A stretch of DNA of 64,000 bases from Enemella dayhoffiae (lineage in GTDB: Bacteria > Actinomycetota > Actinomycetes > Propionibacteriales > Propionibacteriaceae), in NCBI RefSeq assembly GCF_002250625.1, contig NZ_NMVQ01000001.1, positions 186,001 through 250,000 on the forward strand, read 5' to 3'. Positions 1 to 7,358 of this stretch are shown here, piece after piece. Position 1 is the first letter of the stretch, and each line of letters starts with the position of its first letter. Below the pieces are notes generated by a model. The model made no database searches, was not told the DNA's origin, and worked only from the letters and a program-made list of their open reading frames with translations. The position numbers and the translations under genes were made by a program.

Positions 1-2384
1 GCGGTCAGCTCATCGCCGATCCGCTTTCGGGCATCCGCGGTCTGCTTCTGGGTGACCGGCAGCCGCAGCTGCTCCAGCTCCTGCTTGGTCTTCAACTGCG
101 GCCCCGAACGCAGCACCAGATCCTGGCTGCGCCCGTCGATGGTGACCTGGGTCAGCGTCTGACCCTGCATCGCCTGCAGCACCGCCTGCCCGACGGTGCC
201 CTGGTTCATCCCGAACTTCGCGGCGTCGCCCTCGCGTACGTTCACCTGCAGCACGCTCTGTCGCTCGGCCAGGTCTGACTTCACGTCGGCGTTGCCGGGT
301 TGGGCGGCCATCATCGCCGCGACCTGTTCGCTCGCCTGGGTCAGGGTCGCCTCGTCGCGTCCGGTGATGGTGACCGCCAGGCTGCTGGAGCCCATCGAAT
401 CCGCGCGGCTCAGCGTCACCTTGCCCAGCTCGGGCCGGTGCTCCAACGCGCCGCGGATCCGCTCGGAGGCACCGGTGCCCTTGGCCTCCGGCTTCAGGGT
501 GATGCTGTAGGACGCCTTGTTGGTCTGTCCGCCGGCGCCGGTGAACATCGCCTGCAGACCGCCGCCGCCGACCGTCGTCTGATAGGACTGCACGCCCGGG
601 TCCGCGGCCAGCACCGCCTCCACCTTCCGGGCCGCGGCGTCGGTCTCGGAGAGCGCGGTGCCGACCGGCAGCTCCTGCGACAGCTGCACACTGGTCTGCT
701 CGGACTCGCCCAGGAAGTCGGTCTTCAGCCGGGTGGCGGCAGCCATCGTGCCGGCGAACAGCAGCACCGCCACCAGCAGGGTGATCAGCGGGTGCCGCAG
801 CGTCCAGCGGAGCACCGGCAGATAGGTCTTCTGCAACGGGGTTTCCCGCGTCTCGTGCGAGGCCAGGCTGGCTCCACCGGTCTCGGCGGCCAGCTTCTGC
901 TGCTGCTTGCGCGAGGGCTTCATGAACCAGTACGCCAGCACCGGCACGATCGTCAGCGCGACGACCAGCGAGGCGAGCAGGGCGACGGTCACGGTGACCG
1001 CGAACGGCCTGAACAGCTCGCCCACCTGACCGGACACCAGCGCGATCGGCAGGAACACGGCGACGGTGGTGATGGTGGAGGCGGTCACCGCCCCGGCGAC
1101 CTCACGCACGGCACCGACGATCAGGCCGGTCCCCCACTCCTCGCCGAGGCCCTGGTGACGCTTGATGTTCTCGATCACCACGATCGAGTCGTCCACCACC
1201 CGACCGACGGCAACGGTGAGCGCGGACAGGGTGAGCAGGTTCAGGGTGTAGCCGGTGGCGTACAGGCTGATCATCGCGATCAGCAGCGACATCGGGATCG
1301 AGATGGCGGTGATGATCGTGGAGCGCACCGAGAGCAGGAAGACCAGGATCACCAGGATCGCCATCACCAGACCGAGCCCACCCTCGGTGCCGAGGTCGTG
1401 GATGGACTGCTCCACATAGGGCGCCTGGTCGAAGATCGGGGTGAAGGTCGTGTTGTCGCCGAGCTCGCGGCTGAGCTGCGGCAGCTGGTCCGCAACCGCG
1501 TGCGAGACGGTGACGGTGTTGGCCTCGGGAGTCTTGGTGATGGACAGGCTGAGCGCGGGACGACCGTTCACCCGCGAGATCGTGGTGGCCTCCTTGGGCC
1601 CGGCGGTCACGTCGGCGAGCTGTCCGAGCGCGACCGGACCGTCGGTGCCCTGCAGCTGGAGGTTTTTCACGTCGTCGACCGAGCCCAGGCTGCGGCCCAC
1701 CTGCACCGAGACGTTGCGACCGTTCTGCACCACCTGACCACCCGGGATGGCGCCCTTGTACGCCGCCACGAGCTGGGTCAGTTGGGAGGGGTCGACCGAG
1801 AACCGGTCGAGGTCTGCCTGTCGGGTGGTGATGGTGACCACCTGGGCCTGCTGGCCGGTCACCTGGACATCGCGTACGCCCGGCAGCGCGCGCAACCGGG
1901 GTGCCGCGACGTTCTCCAGTTCGTCGCTCAGCCTCAGCGGGTCCTTGAGCGAGGCCACCGCGAGCAGCACCACGGGGATGTCGTCGATGCTGCCGACACT
2001 TACGGTGGGCTTGACCCCGCTCGGCAGCTTGGTGCCCACCCCGTCGACGGCGGTGCGGACCTTGCCCTCCATCGCGGCGAGGTCTGCGTTGTAGTCCCAT
2101 TCCACCTGGACCTGGGACAGGTTGGCCGCGGAGGTGGAGCTGACCTTGGTCACCCCACCGACCGCGCGGACCGCGTCCTCCAGCGGCTTGGTGACGTCGC
2201 GCTCGACCGTCTGCGACGGGGCGCCGGGATAGACCGCCACCACGGTGGCGCCGGGCAGTTTGAGCGAGGGATAGAGCTCCTGCTTCAGCGAACCGGTGGC
2301 GTACAGGCCGAAGCCGATGATGACCAGACAGACCAGCACGACGACGGCCCGATTGGCGAGGCTGAGACGGGTGGGTCCGACCAC
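1..2384 (-). CDS. RND-family (AcrB/HAE1-like) efflux transporter, C-terminus beyond window
   Basis: Inner-membrane RND pump that would export hydrophobic compounds with proton motive force. About 794 residues are visible and the frame is still open at base 1, so the C-terminal part is missing. The N-terminus has a first membrane helix (VVVLVCLVIIGFGLYATG), then porter-domain sequence with the typical YPGAPSQTVERDVTKPLEDA stretch. Around residue 397 is the conserved DDSIVVIENI segment of the RND membrane core, followed by VFLPIALVSG. The GTG start is chosen because AGGAAG lies 6-8 bases upstream and the reading begins at the helix. It follows the TetR gene on the same strand with an operator-like palindrome between them, so it is probably its target. 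No membrane-fusion partner is visible, as is usual for actinobacterial single-component RND pumps. Confidence 0.9.
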   Translation of the reverse strand, partial: MVGPTRLSLANRAVVVLVCLVIIGFGLYATGSLKQELYPSLKLPGATVVAVYPGAPSQTVERDVTKPLEDAVRAVGGVTKVSSTSAANLSQVQVEWDYNADLAAMEGKVRTAVDGVGTKLPSGVKPTVSVGSIDDIPVVLLAVASLKDPLRLSDELENVAAPRLRALPGVRDVQVTGQQAQVVTITTRQADLDRFSVDPSQLTQLVAAYKGAIPGGQVVQNGRNVSVQVGRSLGSVDDVKNLQLQGTDGPVALGQLADVTAGPKEATTISRVNGRPALSLSITKTPEANTVTVSHAVADQLPQLSRELGDNTTFTPIFDQAPYVEQSIHDLGTEGGLGLVMAILVILVFLLSVRSTIITAISIPMSLLIAMISLYATGYTLNLLTLSALTVAVGRVVDDSIVVIENIKRHQGLGEEWGTGLIVGAVREVAGAVTASTITTVAVFLPIALVSGQVGELFRPFAVTVTVALLASLVVALTIVPVLAYWFMKPSRKQQQKLAAETGGASLASHETRETPLQKTYLPVLRWTLRHPLITLLVAVLLFAGTMAAATRLKTDFLGESEQTSVQLSQELPVGTALSETDAAARKVEAVLAADPGVQSYQTTVGGGGLQAMFTGAGGQTNKASYSITLKPEAKGTGASERIRGALEHRPELGKVTLSRADSMGSSSLAVTITGRDEATLTQASEQVAAMMAAQPGNADVKSDLAERQSVLQVNVREGDAAKFGMNQGTVGQAVLQAMQGQTLTQVTIDGRSQDLVLRSGPQLKTKQELEQLRLPVTQKQTADARKRIGDELT

Positions 2385-2419
2385 GGCACTTCCTAGGGCT
2401 CTTCACGACCAGACGGTTA

Positions 2420-2439
2420 CCTACCGTGCGGCCGGTAGG
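2420..2439. promoter_or_regulatory. TetR-type operator palindrome upstream of the RND gene
   Basis: Perfect 7-base arms CCTACCG and CGGTAGG are separated by TGCGGC, with GTT/AAC flanks that nearly extend the symmetry. The site lies between the tetR stop and the GTG start of the RND gene. There is no T-run, which argues against a terminator. The CCTACCG/CGGTAGG half-sites resemble operators of AcrR-like TetR proteins (family knowledge). Binding by the neighbouring TetR is inferred. Confidence 0.6.
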
Positions 2440-2503
2440 AACGATATTCCCGCCGAGCCGCTCAGGCCAATCAGGTCACACCCCGAACCAACCCCGAGAG
2501 GGC

Positions 2504-3070
2504 TCACTCCAGCCGCAGCAGCTCCAGCACGACGGCCAGCAACTCCTCGACGACCTCGTCCTCGGAGGCGCCCGGCGCCACGTCCCCGGCGGAGATCGCC
2601 ACCCCGGCGGCCTCGAAGGCGCAGCGAGCCCGGAGCAGGTCGGCGGTCGAGGGGGCTGGACCGGCCAGCCACCGCTGGACGCGTACGCCGATCGCGACCA
2701 GTTCGCCGGAGCGTTCGGCCACCGCGTTCAGCACGGTCGGATCCGCCAGCACCAGCGAACCGACCTCGCGGAGCCGCACCAGGCCCTCCAGATAGTGCCG
2801 CATCAGCTGCTGCACCCCGTCCCGATCCCGGTTCAGCCCGTCCAGGCGGGCCGACACCTCTCGCAACAACTCGAACACCGGTTCCAGGATCGCCTCCAGC
2901 AGCGCCAACTTGGAGGGGTAGTGGTAGTAGAACGACGCCTTGGTGATGCCGACCTCCTCGGCGATCTCGCGCAGGCTGGTCAGCTCGAACCCCTGCACCC
3001 GGATCAGCCGGATCGCAGCCGCTCGGATCGCGGCCTTGGTGTCCACGCGGGACGGCGAACTGATCGTCAT
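2504..3070 (-). CDS. TetR/AcrR-family transcriptional repressor
   Basis: A 188-residue regulator. The N-terminal helix-turn-helix is typical (LTSLREIAEEVGITKASFYY followed by HYPSK), and the rest is a helical ligand-binding domain with no recognisable ligand signature. The ATG start is chosen because the TetR fold begins about 10 residues later; a longer reading upstream has no family similarity. It stands upstream of the RND pump on the same strand, with a palindromic operator between the two. The likely role is ligand-relieved repression of the pump and perhaps of itself. It is divergent from the DUF2617 operon across about 150 bases. Confidence 0.88.
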   Translation of the reverse strand: MTISSPSRVDTKAAIRAAAIRLIRVQGFELTSLREIAEEVGITKASFYYHYPSKLALLEAILEPVFELLREVSARLDGLNRDRDGVQQLMRHYLEGLVRLREVGSLVLADPTVLNAVAERSGELVAIGVRVQRWLAGPAPSTADLLRARCAFEAAGVAISAGDVAPGASEDEVVEELLAVVLELLRLE

Positions 3071-3222
3071 GTGCGCATTCTGGTGACTCCGACCCCTCCT
3101 CGTCCATCCGCCCAGCGAACCGAAAGGCTCGGAACCGAAGCGGCCGAACCCCGCGTCCTCCCCTAGACTGTGCACGCCCGCGGGTCGGGGGACCGGTGGG
3201 CACAACCCCTGAGGATGGCATC

Positions 3223-3837
3223 GTGCCCGACGTACCCCGGCCGGACCGAACCCGATCTGGCGCGCCCGATCTGGTCGCCGAGACACCTTTCGCCGACACC
3301 TGCGCTGGTGACCTGCGGTTCAGCACGACTCGACAGAAACGCCGACCGCGGCGACTGCCGAAGGCCCTCGCCGAATGTCCCGGGCCCACCATCGAAGGAG
3401 CCAGCGCGACGCTGCGGGTGCTCGGCGCCTCGCACCAGGTGGTGCTGCAGCTCGGCGACTGCTTCTGGGTGGAGACCCTGGCGTGCGACCCCACCGGCCA
3501 GCCCACCCAGTTTCCCACCGGCAGCGTCCAGCTGATCGACGAATGGGCGTACGCCTGCAAACTGGAGCTGATCACGGTCGCGGGTCGCGACGAGTTCGCC
3601 GCCCGCGCGGCCGCGCTGGACGCGATCGACCACGATGTCCGGATCGGCGTCCGCTTCGCCGGAGACCCCGACGCCCGCACCGTGCTGGGCGCGTCGGTGC
3701 GGCAGGAGGCCGACGCCGAGGTGCTGACCTGGGAGACCTGGCACCTCTACCCGCAGCACTGCGAGATGGTGCACACTGTCTCGACCGCTCAGATTCTGGC
3801 CCGCTGGGGGGAGATGGCATGTCAGCCGGCTCAATGA
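3223..3837 (+). CDS. DUF2617 family protein
   Basis: A 204-residue soluble protein resembling DUF2617 proteins. Recognisable segments are the N-terminal TPFADT-x-AGDL region, LRVLGASHQV in the middle, and TWHLYPQ...EMVHTVS near the C-terminus. Function is unknown. The GTG start is chosen over a GTG 27 bases upstream because GAGGAT lies 8 bases before it and the reading then matches the usual family N-terminus. It is the first gene of a compact operon with a lipoprotein, DUF350 protein and membrane aminopropyltransferase; the next start lies inside this gene. In other Actinobacteria such genes recur together, which suggests a common envelope or polyamine-related role (inference). Confidence 0.75.
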   Translation: MPDVPRPDRTRSGAPDLVAETPFADTCAGDLRFSTTRQKRRPRRLPKALAECPGPTIEGASATLRVLGASHQVVLQLGDCFWVETLACDPTGQPTQFPTGSVQLIDEWAYACKLELITVAGRDEFAARAAALDAIDHDVRIGVRFAGDPDARTVLGASVRQEADAEVLTWETWHLYPQHCEMVHTVSTAQILARWGEMACQPAQ

Positions 3838-4091
3838 AGCGTCGGGGTCTGTTGGCGCTTCTGGTGGGCGCCGCTGCCCTGCCGGTGGTCGGCTGCAGCA
3901 GCAACGCCAGGTGCCGCGAGCGGTACATCGCCCAGTATCGATCCACCCACGGCGGCGAATCGCCGACCGAGACGCAGATCGCCAGCGCCTGCCAGTCGCG
4001 TTCCCGCACGGGCAGCGGGGGCGGCAACTACGGCACCGGTTACCGCGGCAGCCGCCGCGGCGGAAGCAGCAGCAGCTCCGGCGGCAAGTGA
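3819..4091 (+). CDS. Small Gly/Ser-rich lipoprotein of the DUF2617-DUF350 operon
   Basis: A 90-residue predicted lipoprotein. Basic residues (MKRRG) are followed by a hydrophobic stretch and a lipobox ending VVGC, so the mature protein would start at Cys24 and be anchored outside the membrane. The mature part holds two further cysteines in a short charged region, then a tail of Gly, Ser, Arg and Tyr. The start overlaps the end of the DUF2617 gene and has GGGGAG at good spacing; a second ATG 15 bases downstream is possible. Position matches the small DUF4247-type lipoproteins seen in related operons, but the sequence alone does not establish that family. Confidence 0.65.
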   Translation: MSAGSMKRRGLLALLVGAAALPVVGCSSNARCRERYIAQYRSTHGGESPTETQIASACQSRSRTGSGGGNYGTGYRGSRRGGSSSSSGGK

Positions 4092-4119
4092 TCCGCGGAC
4101 CCAGGACTAGGAGAAACGA

Positions 4120-4545
4120 ATGCTCGCCGAAATCGGTTTCGACATCATGGCCAGCCTCGCCTACGGCGCGGTCAGCCTGGCGCTGATGGTGCTCGGGGTG
4201 TGGCTGGTCGACCTGCTCACCCCCGGAAAGCTGGTCGACCTGATCTGGAAGGAACGCCGGGTGGTGCCGGTGGTGCACGTCGGCTCGGCGATGCTCGCGG
4301 TCGCGCTGATCATCCGTCAGGCGATCCTCTCCTCGGCCGACCAATTGGTGCCCGGACTCATCTCGACCGCCGTCTATGGCGTGATGGGGCTGATCCTGAT
4401 GGCCGTCGCGTTCTGGGTGATCGACCTGATCACCCCGGGCAAGCTCGGTGAGCTGCTGGTGGCCGAAGGGTTCCATCCGGCCGTCTGGGTCACCGCCGTC
4501 TCGCAGATCTCGGTCGGGCTGATCATGGCCGCCGCCATCTCGTGA
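4120..4545 (+). CDS. DUF350 family membrane protein
   Basis: A 141-residue integral membrane protein with four predicted helices. It is built as two similar halves: each contains a hydrophobic helix ending in a V/I-D-L-L/I-TPGKL motif (TPGKLVDL near residue 34 and TPGKLGEL near residue 105), the hallmark of DUF350. AGGAGA stands 6 bases before the ATG. Function is unknown. Its last bases overlap the start of the aminopropyltransferase gene by four (GTGA), which suggests translational coupling. DUF350 proteins often neighbour membrane spermidine-synthase-like genes and PspA-type stress genes (family knowledge), so an envelope-stress role is plausible but not shown. Confidence 0.82.
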   Translation: MLAEIGFDIMASLAYGAVSLALMVLGVWLVDLLTPGKLVDLIWKERRVVPVVHVGSAMLAVALIIRQAILSSADQLVPGLISTAVYGVMGLILMAVAFWVIDLITPGKLGELLVAEGFHPAVWVTAVSQISVGLIMAAAIS

Positions 4546-6191
4546 CGGCGCCCGCCGGCCCCGCAGCCACGGTGGCTGCGGCCACCGACGTCGAACCCGC
4601 CCCCACCTCGCTGCCCCGGCGAGCCGGCGTACTCGTCTTCGCCGCCGTCTTTCTCTGCGCCAGCTGCGGGATGGTGTATGAACTGGCGCTGATCACGGTC
4701 GGCTCCTATCTGCTGGGCAATGCGGTCGTGCAGGCCTCCATCGTGCTGTCGGTGATGGTGTTCGCGATGGGGGTCGGCGCGCTGCTGTCGAAACGACTGG
4801 TACGCCGCGCCGCGGCCGGGTTCGCGGTGATCGAGCTGGTGCTCGGTCTGCTCGGCGGGTTGAGCGTGGTGCTGCTCTACACCAGCTTCGCCTGGCTCCG
4901 GGCCTACACGGCCGCGCTGGTGGTGCTGGCCCTGCTCATCGGCGGGCTGATCGGCGCGGAGATCCCGCTGCTGATGACGCTGCTGCAACGGATCCGCAGC
5001 CGGCGGGCCTCCGACGAGGTCGCCGACCTGTTCGCCGCCGACTATGTGGGCGGATTGGTTGGTGGGCTGCTGTTCCCGTTCCTGCTGCTGCCCACCCTCG
5101 GCCTGCTCAAGGGGGCGCTGGCGACCGGTGCGGTGAACGCAGTGGTCGGGTCTGTGGTGGTGCTGTGGTTGTTCCGCGAGTCGATCGGGCGAGGCGTACG
5201 CCGGGCCATCACAGTGGCCATGGCGCTGGTGCTGCTGGTGCTCGCGGCCGCCTGGTTGTTCAGCGACGAGATCGAGGTGACCAGCCGCCAGCAGCTCTAC
5301 AGCGCACCGATCATCCACGCCGAGCGGACGGCGTACCAGGAGATCGTGCTGACCCGGCTCGAGCCCCACGAAGACACCCGGTTGTTCCTCAACGGCAACC
5401 TGCAGCTCTCCTCCACCGATGAGTACCGCTACCACGAGGCGCTGGTGCACCCGGTGATGGCGCCGGTGGCGGCGGTGACCCCGAAGCGGGTCCTCGTGCT
5501 CGGCGGCGGGGACGGGATGGCGGTCCGGGAACTGTTGAAGTATCCGGTCGAGCAGATCACCCTGGTCGACCTGGACCCGGCGATGACCCGGCTCGCACAG
5601 ACCCATCCGCGTCTGCTCGAGCTCAACCGGGGGGCACTCTCCGACCCGCGGGTTCGGGTGTTGCACGATGACGCCTTCTCCTATCTGCGCAACGGAAACG
5701 AAAGATTCGACGCGATCGTGCAGGATCTGCCCGACCCGAGCACCGAGGCGACGGCAAAGCTTTATTCGTTGGAGATGTTCGCGATGGCGCAGCGTGCGTT
5801 GGCACCCGGCGGGCGGATGGTGGTGCAGTCGACCTCGCCCTACTTCGCCCGGGACGCCTACTGGTGCATCGGGCGCACGCTCACCGAGGCCGGGCTGGCG
5901 GTCCGCGGCTATCACGTCGACGTCCCCACCTTTGGTGACTGGGGCTTCTTCCTGGCCGCTCGACCTGGGGAGGCCGGCGCCGCAACGGGCCCACCGGAGA
6001 CTCCGGATCTGGCCGGCGGCCCGCAAGTGGGGCTTGCCCCGGCGGTCGGTGAACTGCGGTTCCTGACTCCGGAGGTGCTGGCCGGGGCGACCGCGTTCCC
6101 GCGGGACGCCGGCTGGCGACCGGTGAAGGTGTCCACGCTGCTGGAACCCGCCGTGATCGACTACCACCGCAAGGGGTGGCGCACCTACTGA
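4542..6191 (+). CDS. Membrane-bound polyamine aminopropyltransferase (spermidine synthase-like)
   Basis: A 549-residue fusion of a membrane region and a spermidine-synthase domain. Residues about 25-245 hold around seven hydrophobic segments. The C-terminal half has the class I methyltransferase-like fold of aminopropyltransferases: YHEALVHP, then VLVLGGGDGMAVRELLKY as the nucleotide loop, then VDLDPAM and the acceptor-side QDLPDPST. Soluble enzymes transfer an aminopropyl group from decarboxylated SAM to a polyamine; the substrate of membrane-anchored forms is not settled. GTG start overlaps the DUF350 stop. No decarboxylase for SAM is seen in the window, so the donor and acceptor remain open. 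Confidence 0.85.
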   Translation: MTAPAGPAATVAAATDVEPAPTSLPRRAGVLVFAAVFLCASCGMVYELALITVGSYLLGNAVVQASIVLSVMVFAMGVGALLSKRLVRRAAAGFAVIELVLGLLGGLSVVLLYTSFAWLRAYTAALVVLALLIGGLIGAEIPLLMTLLQRIRSRRASDEVADLFAADYVGGLVGGLLFPFLLLPTLGLLKGALATGAVNAVVGSVVVLWLFRESIGRGVRRAITVAMALVLLVLAAAWLFSDEIEVTSRQQLYSAPIIHAERTAYQEIVLTRLEPHEDTRLFLNGNLQLSSTDEYRYHEALVHPVMAPVAAVTPKRVLVLGGGDGMAVRELLKYPVEQITLVDLDPAMTRLAQTHPRLLELNRGALSDPRVRVLHDDAFSYLRNGNERFDAIVQDLPDPSTEATAKLYSLEMFAMAQRALAPGGRMVVQSTSPYFARDAYWCIGRTLTEAGLAVRGYHVDVPTFGDWGFFLAARPGEAGAATGPPETPDLAGGPQVGLAPAVGELRFLTPEVLAGATAFPRDAGWRPVKVSTLLEPAVIDYHRKGWRTY

Positions 6192-6259
6192 CGTGCCACT
6201 TGGCGACGGACGGTTGTCGACATATGCCACGATTGAGACTTCCGAGCCGAGGAGGAACC

Positions 6260-7003
6260 ATGGGACTGTTCGATCTGCTCCGTCGCGGTGGGCGCAAGAG
6301 CGAGGTGACCGCGACGCGGTCTGCCCTCGAGGAGGCCCGCGACCCGCAGGCCGAGTCGGGTGGTGCGGTGACGAAGCTCATCCAGAACATCCTGGCCGCC
6401 GGGCTCGACGGGGTCGGCCCGTATGCCTCGGCCACCAAGGTGGCCGATTCCGCACGAAAGCACAGCGGCAGCGACGTGGAGGGGGCGATCAAGCGGGTCG
6501 TCTCCCAGCACGTACGCTCCGGCGCCGCCGGTGGATTCGTCACCGGACTGGGCGGGTTCGCGACCATGGTGGTGGCGATTCCGGTGAACGTGTTCGAGTT
6601 CTATGTGCAGGCCACCCGGATGGTCGGGGCGATCGCCACGCTGCGCGGCTATGACGTGACCCGCCCGGACATCCGCACCGCGGTGCTGCTGACCCTGGTC
6701 GGTCAGGACTCGCAGAAGGTGCTCGCCTCGACCGGTATCCCGTTGGGCGCCACCAGCGGTCGGGTGACCGCCCTGGCGCTGGGCAACCTGCCCAAGTCGG
6801 CGCTGATGGTGATCAACAAGGCGGTCGGCTTCCGCGTGCTGCGCTCGGTCGGCGAGAAGTCGCTGTCCCGGTTCGGTCGGCTGGTGCCGGTCGCGGGCGG
6901 AGTGCTCGGTGGGGCCCTCGACGGTTTCCTGATGCGCCGCATCGCCGACGCCGCCCGCAAGGAGTTCCCTCCCCTCACCACCATCTCCGGAACCGCTGGT
7001 TGA
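6260..7003 (+). CDS. EcsC family protein
   Basis: A 247-residue protein resembling the EcsC family. The centre has a Gly-rich amphipathic or membrane-inserting segment (AAGGFVTGLGGFATMVVAIP, then VNVFEFYVQATRMVGAIA), followed by GYDVTRPDIRTAVLLTLVG and a C-terminal Gly-rich segment near VPVAGGVLGGALDGF. EcsC of Bacillus belongs to an ABC-exporter locus, but the family's biochemical role is unknown. The start is set at the ATG preceded by GAGGAGGAA, and the longer upstream reading is discarded. It lies 68 bases after the aminopropyltransferase gene and may be cotranscribed. The gene ends directly at a block of dispersed repeats. Confidence 0.75.
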   Translation: MGLFDLLRRGGRKSEVTATRSALEEARDPQAESGGAVTKLIQNILAAGLDGVGPYASATKVADSARKHSGSDVEGAIKRVVSQHVRSGAAGGFVTGLGGFATMVVAIPVNVFEFYVQATRMVGAIATLRGYDVTRPDIRTAVLLTLVGQDSQKVLASTGIPLGATSGRVTALALGNLPKSALMVINKAVGFRVLRSVGEKSLSRFGRLVPVAGGVLGGALDGFLMRRIADAARKEFPPLTTISGTAG

Positions 7004-7013
7004 GCCCTATGGT

Positions 7014-7058
7014 GGCTGAGCCTGTCGAAGCCACCCACGCCGGCTGAGCCTGTCGAAG
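7014..7058. repeat. Two copies of the dispersed GGCTGAGCCTGTCGAAG repeat
   Basis: Two direct copies at 7014-7030 and 7042-7058, separated by CCACCCACGCC. The reverse complement TTCGACAGGCTCAGCC recurs at many other places in the window. The pair marks the left border of the DUF222-HNH unit. Confidence 0.8.
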
Positions 7059-7077
7059 CCTGCTGGTTGTGGTCACC

Positions 7078-7228
7078 TCCGGTGGTTGCGGCGGAAAGGG
7101 CGTCCCGCCCACCTCGCTGGTGGTTGGGGTTTCCGCTGCCGCCGGTCTGGTCTTCAGCTCGGTACGCCCGACCACGCCCCGACGCCCTTTCCGCCTCCAC
7201 CACCTCTGCGCCCAACGTCCAGTTCTCA
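7078..7228. repeat. Left copy of a ~150-bp palindromic repeat flanking the HNH gene
   Basis: This stretch is nearly identical to the reverse complement of 8864-9009 on the other side of the HNH gene. Each copy is itself palindromic: GGCGGAAAGGGCGTC at 7090-7104 pairs perfectly with GACGCCCTTTCCGCC at 7181-7195, so each copy could fold into a long hairpin. No coding content is evident. The layout resembles a MITE-like or REP-like element. Confidence 0.75.
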
Positions 7229-7268
7229 GCCCTCCGTTGGGTGAGCGAGCTTGCGAGTCGAACCTACG

Positions 7269-7327
7269 TTCCCCGACTAGGCCGGCATGCGGAGCTTGCG
7301 GAGCAATGCCGGCCTAGTCGAGGGGAA
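7269..7327 (-). terminator. Strong hairpin downstream of the HNH gene
   Basis: Perfect 14-base arms GACTAGGCCGGCAT (7275-7288) and ATGCCGGCCTAGTC (7306-7319) are extended by TTCCCC/GGGGAA after a 2-base bulge, giving about 20 paired bases around a 17-base loop. It begins 32 bases past the HNH stop. It lacks a U-tract, so it may be an atypical terminator, an mRNA-stabilising hairpin, or an end structure of the repeat unit. Confidence 0.5.
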
Positions 7328-7358
7328 TTTCCTGCGGGTCTCCGCGTCGGCGGGATCG

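Noticed and set aside
300-2396. Long open frame on the plus strand (698 codons) opposite the RND gene
   Set aside because: Its translation is low-complexity Arg/Gly/His/Gln sequence typical of a high-GC shadow frame, while the minus strand reads as a clear RND transporter.
2420-2439. Rho-independent terminator after tetR
   Set aside because: The stem is short and has no T-run on either strand; an operator is the better reading.
4374-6230. Long minus-strand open frame over the aminopropyltransferase
   Set aside because: His/Gln/Gly-rich shadow without any recognisable motif.
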